Origin: a gamma proteobacterium symbiont of Bathyaustriella thionipta | Lineage (GTDB): Bacteria; Pseudomonadota; Gammaproteobacteria; Chromatiales; Chromatiaceae | NCBI GenBank assembly: GCA_025656895.1 | Contig: JAHXHF010000115.1 | Span: 1 to 11,451, forward strand | Direction: 5' to 3' | DNA: 11,451 nucleotides | Part shown: positions 1 to 7,207 of the stretch, piece after piece | Position numbering within the stretch: the first letter of the stretch is position 1 | Layout: each line of letters begins with the position of its first letter | Made by a program: the position numbers and the translations under genes | Notes under the pieces: generated by a model | Seen by the model: the letters and a program-made list of their open reading frames with translations, nothing else | Database searches by the model: none | Told to the model about the DNA's origin: nothing

Positions 1-1
1 C

Positions 2-259
2 AATAACCCTATGATGCCCATACAAATGGTCTGAAAAGCATTTATATTTAAAAAATCAAAATTACTCGGTCCGAACTTACGGATTCAGGTAACACTTATT
101 GGAGGCGGTGCATTTGGTAATGAAAAAGAATGGATAGAAAAAGCAATTATCCGTGCCTTGAGGTTAAATAAAATGAAAAATATACAGGTGCTTATTGTAA
201 GTCATGGATATTCAAATCCTCTTGTACAAAACTTAATTCAAAAGTTTAAAAACGAATAA
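2..259 (+). pseudogene. Broken or truncated AT-rich gene remnant (3' end)
   Basis: The frame that ends at TAA 257-259 is open back to a TGA at 32-34. From 35 it encodes about 74 residues containing VTLIGGGAFGNEKEWI, then a helix-like AIIRALRLNK and a strand-like IQVLIVSHGYSNP, so it reads like the C-terminal end of an alpha/beta domain. No ATG, GTG or TTG lies between the TGA and the Gly-rich motif, so this part cannot be a complete gene. The same frame continues left of the TGA (NNPMMPIQMV) to the window edge. That suggests, without proving, a nonsense mutation in a longer gene that begins outside the window. The stretch is visibly richer in A and T than the genes to its right, which hints at a different origin. 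I do not recognise the family; the Gly-rich motif recalls nucleotide-binding loops, but that is only an impression. It converges with the minus-strand operon. Confidence 0.5.
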
Positions 260-371
260 TTTTTCAGTTTGCTGAAATCAGGAGGCTGGCCATGAGCAAG
301 CTAGCAGGCACCGGGCCGGGTTTGTGGTTTCGATCAGAGTTGTTCAGTAAACCGCTGATAGCGGTTGTATT
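260..371. other. Convergent spacer with two hairpins and an orphan Shine-Dalgarno
   Basis: This spacer separates the plus-strand remnant from the end of the minus-strand operon. A 6-bp stem with a 4-base loop (262-277) starts three bases after the remnant's stop, and a 7-bp stem lies at 350-366. A perfect AGGAGG at 280-285 sits six bases before ATG 292-294. The frame from that ATG stays open to 663, but most of it lies antisense to the YiiX-like gene and its later residues look like shadow sequence. Only its first 27 codons lie outside that gene. They include the start of a hydrophobic stretch (LIAVVFYGAVVFLGF) at about residues 22-36. It may be the start of a gene cut by rearrangement, a small membrane peptide, or chance. 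Confidence 0.45.
350..366 (-). terminator. Hairpin after the last operon gene, possible weak terminator
   Basis: A perfect 7-bp stem (AACCGCT / AGCGGTT) with a 3-base loop lies five bases beyond the TAA (374-372) of the YiiX-like gene. In the minus-strand RNA it is followed by only a short U run, so it does not fit a classical intrinsic terminator. Its place right behind the last gene of the operon supports a role in ending or stabilising the transcript. Confidence 0.35.
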
Positions 372-1955
372 TTACGGTGCGGTTGTTTTTTTAGGTTTCT
401 GCTGGCTTTGTAGCGCTGTGTCTTGCACCAGCACATACCATTTGGGGCGTTTCCAGCTTTGTCTGAATTCGGCTTCTGTGGCTATAACGGCTTTGTTTTT
501 GCGTTCGTGGCCATCCAGAAACGCGATCAGGTCAAACTGTTGGGTGGCTGTTCCCTGCTCTGTGTCGTACAGGTGCGCGAACTCGTTGGCGGGCGTGGCT
601 TTGCGGCCCAATACATCCAGCAGCGGCAGGCGTAAACCCCGATGGTGCGAATCCGGTTCGTAGGCTTTATAAATGAGTTCGGTACACACCAGTTCGGCAT
701 CGGTCAGAAAATCGAAATTGAAATCATACGGGCGTCCCTGATAGAAAAAAGCCTGTGCTATGGCTCGGGCTTTTTCAGCTTTGTTCAGCCTTGGCCGAAG
801 AATGGCGATGGAGTCGGCATCGGCTGTGTATTGCAGCGTGGTCAAAGAAACGCCTTCGCTGATGGCTTCAATAACGCGGGGCAAATGGCCGTCCTGTTGC
901 CGCTGTATGCTGGCGGCATAGGCTCGTGGAAAGTGTTGCTGCAGGTAGCTTTCAAAATGCTTGCCCTGGCCGTTGAACAGGTCTTTGTCCAGATCATGGA
1001 AATAGGCCCGGCGTTCTTCGGGCGTACCAATATACAGGGCGGCATGTGACCAGTAGCCCGGCAATCCTACATTGGATAGATACCATTCGTGCCTCTCCAG
1101 CAGTATATCGCCGGGTTGCAGTTTGGTTTGCAAATAGTTAATTTGCTGTGAGTTGATTAATGAACGTCCGTGTCGCCTGACTTTGACATCACCCATCCAT
1201 TCGGAAACATTTTTCTGCAGCGGGAACCAGGCATCAAACCCCGCGTCTTTGCTGATGCGTACTGCATTTTTCAGGGTTTGTTTGGGGCCACGGCCTTTGC
1301 CGGCATTCCAGATGGCTTTGATATCGGCATCCATGCCCTGAGTGAGACTCAGTTGATGATCTTTGCCGTACAAATGGTACAGGCTGTTCAAACGCGCAAA
1401 CTCCATCCCCCGGGAGATATTCAAAAACCTGAATTTTAAACGGCTGTAGGTATCGGCCGGCATCTGCATTTCGGCAACTGCTTCATTCAGAGTAATGTGC
1501 ATACCCGGATCATTTTCCATGCGTTCGATAAAATCCATGGAAAAACGATATTCAGCCAGAAAAGCCGCAAAACGGATACGAAATCCGGTTTCTTTGGCCT
1601 GCTCGCTGTTATAACCTTGCAGGTTGCTCAAGTCGCGCTCAACTTCGTCCAGAATTAATATGTTTTGCAGGAAATTATGCCATGTGTGCCAAATCATCAA
1701 ACGCTGTTCGCGACTGCTGAATTTTTTCTTTGGCAGTTTTTGTGCGGGAAATAAATCCGGGCGGGATGTAACCAATTTCAGAATACCCTGTAACTCCTGA
1801 CGTGCCTGCCTGACCGTTTGGGTTTTCTCGGCAAATACCTGATACAAGGGCGGATTGGCATAAAGAGAAGCTGAAAACAGAAACACAAAGAACAGTGCGA
1901 ATCCTTTAACAACAGAAGCACGCACCCTGTTTGAATTTCGACAGAAGCCGCTCAT
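372..1955 (-). CDS. Exported YiiX-like permuted papain (NlpC/P60 superfamily) protein
   Basis: The 527-residue protein starts with a signal or anchor sequence; a hydrophobic run at residues 19-33 ends in SLYA before NPP. Residues 35-275 are mostly helical, of a type I do not recognise. The C-terminal part carries the circularly permuted NlpC/P60 pattern of the YiiX/YebB group: GDILLE at 282-287, SHAALYIG with the presumed catalytic His304, VIEAISEG near 362-369, and ELVCTELIYKAY with the presumed nucleophile Cys424. Both catalytic positions are intact, so it may be an active thiol hydrolase of the periplasm or outer envelope. Known relatives include putative peptidases and lipid-acting enzymes, and the substrate cannot be read here. 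Its ATG overlaps the mtnA stop by four bases (ATGA), which points to translational coupling and makes it the last gene of the operon. It is much longer than YiiX itself because of the N-terminal region. A GTG at codon 11 is an alternative start. Confidence 0.85.
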   Translation of the reverse strand: MSGFCRNSNRVRASVVKGFALFFVFLFSASLYANPPLYQVFAEKTQTVRQARQELQGILKLVTSRPDLFPAQKLPKKKFSSREQRLMIWHTWHNFLQNILILDEVERDLSNLQGYNSEQAKETGFRIRFAAFLAEYRFSMDFIERMENDPGMHITLNEAVAEMQMPADTYSRLKFRFLNISRGMEFARLNSLYHLYGKDHQLSLTQGMDADIKAIWNAGKGRGPKQTLKNAVRISKDAGFDAWFPLQKNVSEWMGDVKVRRHGRSLINSQQINYLQTKLQPGDILLERHEWYLSNVGLPGYWSHAALYIGTPEERRAYFHDLDKDLFNGQGKHFESYLQQHFPRAYAASIQRQQDGHLPRVIEAISEGVSLTTLQYTADADSIAILRPRLNKAEKARAIAQAFFYQGRPYDFNFDFLTDAELVCTELIYKAYEPDSHHRGLRLPLLDVLGRKATPANEFAHLYDTEQGTATQQFDLIAFLDGHERKNKAVIATEAEFRQSWKRPKWYVLVQDTALQSQQKPKKTTAP

Positions 1956-3004
1956 CCCATCAGTTCCCGCATTTTTTCACTATTCGGGGCATGGATAATG
2001 CCTTTTTCGGTTACCAGCACATCGACCAGCCCGGCCGGCGTTACATCAAACACCGGGTTCCAGGCACCCGCCCCCTGTGCGGCTATTGTGCTTTCTCCGC
2101 AACGTAAAAGCTCGCCGGCATCGCGTTGTTCTATAGGAATCTGTTCACCGGAGGAAAGATGCATGTCAATGGTGGAAGTGGGTGCAACCACCATAAAGCG
2201 TACCGCATGATAACGGGCGGCCAGTGCCAGTCCGTAAGTGCCAATCTTGTTGGCGACATCGCCATTGGCAGCGATACGATCCGAGCCCACAATCACCCAG
2301 CCGATGCCACCGGCCGCCATGCGGGCTGCGGCTGCGCCATCCGCCAGTAATTGCACCGGAATATCATCCTGCAATAATTCCCAGGCGGTCAGACGACTGC
2401 CTTGCAGCCAGGGGCGGGTTTCATCGGCATATACCTGAGTAATCCTGTCTTGCGCAAAAGCACTGCGAATAACCCCCAGAGCCGTGCCATAACCGCCGGT
2501 TGCCAAAGCGCCTGCGTTGCAGTGTGTAATGACGGCGCTTTTCTGTTCGAACAGGGCCGCGCCCAGTTCGCCCATGGTATGATTATCGGCCACATCTTTG
2601 GCATGTATGCGCTGTGCTTCCTGCAGCAATGAGGCTTGCGGGTTGTTATCGGCTGGCAGGCTTTGCATCAGCGTTTGCATACGTTCAAGGGCCCATTGCA
2701 GATTGACCGCTGTAGGTCGGGCGGCAGCGAGCAAATTCAAATCCTCAGAGATTGCGCTTTTCCAGCTTTGCGGATTCGCTGCAAAACGCAAAGCCGCCGC
2801 CAGAACTACCCCGTAAGCGGCTGTTATGCCAATGGCGGGTGCACCGCGCACCACCATGTCGCTAATGGCTTGCGCTACCTGCCGCGCATCATGCAAGGTC
2901 AGATAGTCAACCCGTCCGGGCAAGCGGCGTTGATCGAGTAATTGCAGATGATGATCGTCCCATACAATGGCACGGTCAGGCAGTGAAGAGGATGATGGCG
3001 ACAT
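1952..3004 (-). CDS. mtnA: S-methyl-5-thioribose-1-phosphate isomerase
   Basis: MtnA converts 5-methylthioribose 1-phosphate to the ribulose form in the cytoplasm. This is a step of the methionine salvage pathway, which recycles methylthioadenosine from polyamine synthesis. The 350-residue length is normal for the family, which is related to eIF2B subunits. Family hallmarks are clear: VRGAPAIGI at 52-60, THCNAGALATGGYGTALG at 160-177 with catalytic Cys162, the GSDRIAANGDVANKIGTYG block at 240-258 with catalytic Asp242, and PTSTID at 275-280. The ATG at 3004 gives an N-terminus that aligns well with family members (IVWDDHHLQLLDQRRLP). No strong Shine-Dalgarno is visible. It lies 44 bases after the AsmA-like gene and overlaps the next gene by four bases. 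No other salvage gene (mtnP, mtnK, mtnB, mtnC, mtnD) is in the window, so the rest of the pathway must be elsewhere or differ. Confidence 0.97.
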   Translation of the reverse strand: MSPSSSSLPDRAIVWDDHHLQLLDQRRLPGRVDYLTLHDARQVAQAISDMVVRGAPAIGITAAYGVVLAAALRFAANPQSWKSAISEDLNLLAAARPTAVNLQWALERMQTLMQSLPADNNPQASLLQEAQRIHAKDVADNHTMGELGAALFEQKSAVITHCNAGALATGGYGTALGVIRSAFAQDRITQVYADETRPWLQGSRLTAWELLQDDIPVQLLADGAAAARMAAGGIGWVIVGSDRIAANGDVANKIGTYGLALAARYHAVRFMVVAPTSTIDMHLSSGEQIPIEQRDAGELLRCGESTIAAQGAGAWNPVFDVTPAGLVDVLVTEKGIIHAPNSEKMRELMG

Positions 3005-3048
3005 TGTGGCTTAAACCTGCTGAAAGTGGCAATCAGAAAGCCGCAAGC

Positions 3049-5097
3049 TTACTGGATTACGGGTGCATTTTCACTGGAAATACTGCTTAACTGGCGCAAC
3101 AAACGCTGCCAGTCGGTTTTACGGTTGTAACCCACAATGGCAATTCGCGGAATACCCCCTGGTTCCACCAGATAATAGCCATTTTTGGCCGGTGACACCC
3201 CGCCCATGGTGCAAACACCTTTCTGCAATCGACAACGGATACCCAGACGCTTATAGCCAAATTCCTTGAAAAAGCTCATAAAAGTGTTGGATAGCGCGCC
3301 GCTGATGCCACCGCCAATAGAGGCGATATTATCCACCGCCCGCTGACTGATGCGGTGGCGCCTGGGGTCATCTTGCGGGCTATGAAAATCGGCATCGAAG
3401 CGTAGTGGTTGCCAGTCTTCCAGACGCAGATTATTTACCTGGCCTTCCAGAGTGCCGCTGATACGGCCAAAATCAAAGGTGGAAGTGAGCGTTTCCAGAT
3501 CCAGATCATGCACACGGACATCGGCCTGCAATACCGGCAAGGCGCCCAGCAGTTCAAATAACTGTAAATCATGAATCAGGATGCGCCCGTCAAACAAACG
3601 CACCAGCAGACTGCCATCCACCCGGATCCTGTGTTGTGAAATGGTGACTTGCGGAATAACGCCGGATAATTTACCCGCCAGCTGCGGCCAGCCAAAGGCC
3701 TGACTGACCTGCTGCATACTGACCGGTGTCAATACGCCGCTCAGTTGTATGACTTTATCGCGCAGCTTCAATTCATCCAGAATGAGACGGCCATCGAACA
3801 GCGGTTGATTCAAAGAGCCCAGCAGTTCAAAGCCATTTTTCTGCACGATAAATTCAGCCTGACTTGCGCCCAGTGGAATGGTGTTGAGCAATTTGGCTCC
3901 GTCCCAGGCCAGATGAGAACGGCTGGACTGCCGGGCGTCATAGTTCACTTCACCATGAAGATTGGAAAGTTCAATTCTGGGCGCTTCTCCAGCTGGCGCG
4001 CTGTCTTTGATAAAAAACTTTTTCAAATCTGCCTGAAATTTTGTCAGTAAGGCATCTTTGATACGCAAGTGGATGGAAGCATTTCCCTGCATCTGCAAAT
4101 CAGCCAGCAAACCGGCCGGAGCAACCGGCTGCAAATAGCCCTGCCACACAGAAGCCAGATTCAGACTGGCCGAATCCAACTGTAATTGCTTCAGCCTGGC
4201 CTTTTTTTGATCCCACTGCAGTTGATATTGCAAGGCGCCGGTTGCCGGATCTTTAATGACCCCTTGTGACAGTTTGAGTTGCTGACTTTTGCCTTTGAAC
4301 ACCCCTTTGCCCGAAACAACAATGGCGCCTTTTTGTGGAGCCAGATACACCCAGGGAGTGAGTATTTCGCCCTCTTTCAAGCTGACTTTATAATCAAACT
4401 CATGCCGGTTGGCGGCTGGCCGATATTGGCCCTGTGTGGTCACCGATAGCGATTCGGCCAGATATTCAGATGCCTCACCCGCGGCCAGTGAAAACTGCTG
4501 CAGTTTTATGCGCCACTGCAAAGCCTCCAGCCCCGAGCTACCACGGGCGTTCAGATCAAAATCGATCTGCCCGGATGTCACTTCCAGCGCGTTGAATGCC
4601 AGCCCGCTGAATGACTGAACCAAGCGGATAAGTTCAGCCATGTTTTGTTTTTTGGCGGCAACCCGCACCACCCAGCCGGCTGCCGATTGTTGAAAATGCA
4701 CGACAATTGGCAACCTGGATGCTGACTTTTTCGGCGGGTACAGTTTCAGTTCAAGATCCTTAAAATCGCTACGCAAACGAAAACCGACTTTCAGTTTCAC
4801 GGGCTTTTTCGTTGCGTTAGTGATACTCAGCTGCGCCGCATCACAGCGAATAAAGGGTTCTTGCCACTGGCCCTTGTCACACTTCAAGTCAAATCTATTT
4901 TTCTGACCAAAAGCTTTTATTTTCAGATGCTTAACATCTATTTCATAACGGGAATCCAGCAAAGAAGCATGCACAGAAACGGATTCTGTACTGAACCAGG
5001 GACTGTCGATAAAGCCCCATTGCAGAGAGATTTTTTCAAGCGCTGTTGCACTGGAAACACTGAATAACAGCAGCAGCGATAAAAGTGCCTGACGCAC
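3049..5097 (-). CDS. Exported AsmA/YdbH-like envelope protein, GTG start
   Basis: The most likely start is GTG at 5097-5095, 16 bases after the cysM stop. It gives 682 residues beginning with a typical signal peptide (MRQALLSLLLLFSVSSATA, cleavage after residue 19). The same frame stays open far upstream through cysM, but that part is antisense to cysM and is not coding. The mature protein is a long run of beta-strand-like segments of the kind seen in AsmA, YdbH and other repeating beta-groove proteins, with phrases such as LEVTSGQIDFDLNARG and LHGEVNYDARQSSRSHLAW. The last 100 residues look like a conserved end module: DNIASIGGGISGALSNTF, then two cysteines near 622 and 629 that could form a disulfide, then GYYLVEPGGIPRIAIVGYNR. 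AsmA-type proteins are linked to phospholipid movement to the outer membrane. A role in envelope lipid transport or assembly is inferred from this likeness and not shown. It sits between cysM and mtnA in the probable operon. Confidence 0.75.
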   Translation of the reverse strand: MRQALLSLLLLFSVSSATALEKISLQWGFIDSPWFSTESVSVHASLLDSRYEIDVKHLKIKAFGQKNRFDLKCDKGQWQEPFIRCDAAQLSITNATKKPVKLKVGFRLRSDFKDLELKLYPPKKSASRLPIVVHFQQSAAGWVVRVAAKKQNMAELIRLVQSFSGLAFNALEVTSGQIDFDLNARGSSGLEALQWRIKLQQFSLAAGEASEYLAESLSVTTQGQYRPAANRHEFDYKVSLKEGEILTPWVYLAPQKGAIVVSGKGVFKGKSQQLKLSQGVIKDPATGALQYQLQWDQKKARLKQLQLDSASLNLASVWQGYLQPVAPAGLLADLQMQGNASIHLRIKDALLTKFQADLKKFFIKDSAPAGEAPRIELSNLHGEVNYDARQSSRSHLAWDGAKLLNTIPLGASQAEFIVQKNGFELLGSLNQPLFDGRLILDELKLRDKVIQLSGVLTPVSMQQVSQAFGWPQLAGKLSGVIPQVTISQHRIRVDGSLLVRLFDGRILIHDLQLFELLGALPVLQADVRVHDLDLETLTSTFDFGRISGTLEGQVNNLRLEDWQPLRFDADFHSPQDDPRRHRISQRAVDNIASIGGGISGALSNTFMSFFKEFGYKRLGIRCRLQKGVCTMGGVSPAKNGYYLVEPGGIPRIAIVGYNRKTDWQRLLRQLSSISSENAPVIQ

Positions 5098-5113
5098 AGA
5101 ACAAGGGATACGA

Positions 5114-6010
5114 TTAATCCGCCGGAAAAACACCGGTGGAAAGATAACGATCACCCCGGTCACAAACAATACTGACAATGACCGCATTCTGTACTTCCAA
5201 AGACAGGGACAAAGCCGCCGATACCGCGCCCCCGGAAGAAATGCCGCAAAAGATGCCTTCCCGGGCCGCCAGTTGACGGGTGGTTTCTTCCGCCGCCTGC
5301 TGGGATACATCCATAATACGATCCACCCGTGAGGCGTCATAGATTTTTGGCAAATAGGCTTGCGGCCAGCGACGTATGCCGGGAATGGCCGAGCCTTCGG
5401 TCGGCTGCACACCAATGATCTGTATCGCCTCATTCTGCTGTTTGAGGTACTCACTGCATCCCATGATTGTGCCGGTAGTTCCCATGGAACTGACAAAATG
5501 ACTGATTGTACCCTCTGTGTCGCGCCAGATTTCCGGGCCGGTGGATAGAACATGCGCCTGCGGATTATCCGCATTGGAAAACTGATCCAGAATGCGTCCC
5601 TTGCCCTCGGCTTCCAGTTGCCGCGACAAATCAATGGCGGCCTCCATGCTGCCGGCTTTGGGTGTGAGACGAATTTCAGCACCATAGGCGAGCATCACTG
5701 CGCGCCTTTCCAGACTCATATGCTCGGGCATAATCAAAATCAAACGATAACCTTTTATGGCCGCCGCCATCGCCAGCGCAATACCGGTATTGCCGCTGGT
5801 GGCTTCAATCAGGGTATCGCCCGGCTTGATTTCAGCGCGTGCTTCAGCTTGCCTGATCATGTTCAGCGCCGGACGATCTTTCACCGAACCGGCCGGATTA
5901 TTGCCTTCCAGCTTCAGCAGCACAGTATTCGAGGGGTTGGGGTTCATGCGCTGCAAACGCACCAATGGCGTATTGCCGACAAAATCTTCTATGCTGGGGA
6001 ATGTTTTCAT
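5114..6010 (-). CDS. cysM: Cysteine synthase B (O-acetylserine sulfhydrylase)
   Basis: This pyridoxal-phosphate enzyme joins O-acetylserine with sulfide, or with thiosulfate in CysM-type enzymes, to make cysteine (or S-sulfocysteine) in the cytoplasm. At 298 residues it is close to the usual 300. Visible motifs are NTPLVRL at 13-19, NNPAGSVKDRPA with the cofactor lysine at 44, the substrate loop TSGNTG at 71-76, the phosphate-binding MGTTGT at 176-181, and FCGISSGGA at 254-262. PGIRRWPQAYLP at 210-221 and the ending GDRYLSTGVF favour CysM over CysK. The start at ATG 6010 fits the family N-terminus, though I see no clear ribosome binding site before it. An 86-base gap to the phosphoesterase upstream leaves room for a separate promoter, and none is convincing. 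It is probably the first gene of the cysM, AsmA-like, mtnA, YiiX-like operon. Confidence 0.95.
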   Translation of the reverse strand: MKTFPSIEDFVGNTPLVRLQRMNPNPSNTVLLKLEGNNPAGSVKDRPALNMIRQAEARAEIKPGDTLIEATSGNTGIALAMAAAIKGYRLILIMPEHMSLERRAVMLAYGAEIRLTPKAGSMEAAIDLSRQLEAEGKGRILDQFSNADNPQAHVLSTGPEIWRDTEGTISHFVSSMGTTGTIMGCSEYLKQQNEAIQIIGVQPTEGSAIPGIRRWPQAYLPKIYDASRVDRIMDVSQQAAEETTRQLAAREGIFCGISSGGAVSAALSLSLEVQNAVIVSIVCDRGDRYLSTGVFPAD

Positions 6011-6075
6011 GCGCTACATGTTAGCCCGTGCAAACATTCAACGCACCTGTTTTTGTGCATACGGCCGCCCTTTTA

Positions 6076-6093
6076 GGCATGAACAGACATGCC
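6076..6093 (-). repeat. Inverted repeat just after the phosphoesterase stop
   Basis: GGCATG and CATGCC form a perfect 6-bp stem around a 6-base loop, beginning three bases after the phosphoesterase stop codon. In the minus-strand RNA it is followed by UAAAAGGG and not by a U run, so it does not fit an intrinsic terminator. It may be an RNA-processing or stabilising hairpin at the boundary between the phosphoesterase and cysM, or chance. Confidence 0.3.
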
Positions 6094-6096
6094 CCG

Positions 6097-6954
6097 TCAT
6101 TCCTGAGCGGATGAGCCGGATTGCAGCTGCAACAAGGTAATCTCAGGCGGGACTCTGAAGCGCACCGGTAGAATGCTGGTACCACTTCCGCTGCTTATGT
6201 AGCGCTGCTCACCACCCTCATCCAGATGGCCAGCTGCATAACGTTGGCCGTATATGGAAGGCACAATGGGTGGCCCGAAAAAAGGCAGGTTCACCTGCCC
6301 GCCGTGAGTATGACCGGCAATACTTAATGCGATGCGACCGCTGGGTAATAACGGGAAAATATCCGGATTATGGGTAAACACGATAAGCGCATCCTGCCGA
6401 TCATTATCTTCATTAATAATACTAATGTTGCGCGGCCCCTCAAGAAAATCGCTCAATCCTGTCAGCCTGAAACGGCACTCGCCCTGAATAATGGTTTGGG
6501 ATTTATTTTCCAGCAGGCTAATGCTATTGGCGCTGATTACAGAGCCGATTCGTTCGGCATTTTCCCACCAGTCATGATTTCCCAGTACCGCATAAACCCC
6601 CATAGGGGCCTGCAATTTCTTTAGATGGGCCGCAATAGTCTCGATACTGACATGCTCACCGCCGAGGACACCATGAATCACATAGTCTCCGGCCAGCAGA
6701 ATGATATCCGGCTTTAAGGCATTGGTTCGCTGGATGATTTTTTGTAATTTTTCAACATGATTCCAGGGTGAGCCGATGTGCAAATCAGCCAGAACCGCAA
6801 TCTTCAAGCCATCGCAAGCCTGTGGCCAACGCGTAAGTTCCAGCATTTGCCGGTGAACCCGCAGGCTATCCGGTTCAAGCCAGAAAGCCCACAGAGCCAA
6901 TAGCAGTAATACGGAATAGGTAAAAAAGCGCAACAAACGGCGAACAGGTGGCAT
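6097..6954 (-). CDS. Membrane-anchored metallophosphoesterase (YkuE/YaeI type)
   Basis: The 285-residue protein belongs to the calcineurin-like phosphoesterases, which use two metal ions to cleave phosphoesters. All core motifs are present in order: ADLHIGSP with Asp57 and His59, LLAGDYV with Asp90, LGNHDWW with Asn126 and His127, FTHNPD with His195, and the closing GHTHGGQ with His215 and His217. An N-terminal hydrophobic segment at about residues 10-26, preceded by three arginines, anchors it in the membrane. With the catalytic part following, it probably faces the periplasm. Relatives such as YkuE and YaeI have been linked to envelope or lipid phosphoesters (YaeI to UDP-diacylglucosamine hydrolysis), but the substrate cannot be set from sequence. 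The ATG at 6954 lacks a strong ribosome binding site. It precedes cysM on the same strand and may be transcribed with it. A candidate promoter lies about 50 bases upstream. Confidence 0.93.
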   Translation of the reverse strand: MPPVRRLLRFFTYSVLLLLALWAFWLEPDSLRVHRQMLELTRWPQACDGLKIAVLADLHIGSPWNHVEKLQKIIQRTNALKPDIILLAGDYVIHGVLGGEHVSIETIAAHLKKLQAPMGVYAVLGNHDWWENAERIGSVISANSISLLENKSQTIIQGECRFRLTGLSDFLEGPRNISIINEDNDRQDALIVFTHNPDIFPLLPSGRIALSIAGHTHGGQVNLPFFGPPIVPSIYGQRYAAGHLDEGGEQRYISSGSGTSILPVRFRVPPEITLLQLQSGSSAQE

Positions 6955-7001
6955 TTGAAATCTGAATTCATGTGTGAAAAGGACAGCTTCATTCCTGATT
7001 T

Positions 7002-7031
7002 ACTATATAACATTTTTATGCTCACTGAAAA
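7002..7031 (-). promoter_or_regulatory. Candidate promoter for the metallophosphoesterase
   Basis: Reading leftward on the minus strand, TTTTCA (7031-7026) and TATAGT (7007-7002) are 18 bases apart, with four and five of six matches to the sigma-70 consensus. Transcription would start near 6995, about 40 bases before the phosphoesterase ATG. Around it, the AT-rich region 6955-7207 contains no gene that I can support. Confidence 0.4.
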
Positions 7032-7092
7032 ATCCACATCATGTCTCCCATAATTAGCGCTTATGCAGCAGCCTGTCAGGAAATAGATATAC

Positions 7093-7121
7093 CTGAAAAA
7101 CAGAACAATTGTTTCTATACT
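7093..7121 (+). promoter_or_regulatory. Candidate promoter for the Na+/Pi cotransporter
   Basis: CTGAAA (7093-7098) and TATACT (7116-7121) are separated by 17 bases, with four and five of six matches to the sigma-70 consensus. Transcription would start near 7128, about 80 bases before the chosen ATG. The spacer contains a perfect 10-base palindrome, AACAATTGTT (7104-7113), which could be an operator. Confidence 0.45.
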
Positions 7122-7207
7122 GTGAGGATAGTTGTCAGAGCTTTAACCTCCGGCTCATTTTAACCGGTCTGAATATCAGACCGCCTGATACAGAAGAAGC
7201 ATTCGCC

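Noticed and set aside
642..1049. Plus-strand 135-codon open frame within the YiiX-like gene
   Set aside because: It is antisense to conserved catalytic residues of that gene and shows no start signal or recognisable domain.
5114..5685. Upstream part of the AsmA-like frame as a real N-terminal domain
   Set aside because: It overlaps cysM, whose motifs are complete, and the residues have no signal sequence or domain likeness. A clear signal peptide begins at GTG 5097.
7073..7079. CTGTCAG as a PhoB box for the phosphate transporter
   Set aside because: Only one half-site resembles the PhoB repeat; the second half at the expected spacing matches poorly, so this is within chance.
7109..7207. TTG start giving the Na+/Pi transporter a 33-residue leader
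   Set aside because: The leader covers the candidate -10 box and has no membrane character. The ATG at 7208 has a better ribosome binding site and leads straight into a hydrophobic segment.
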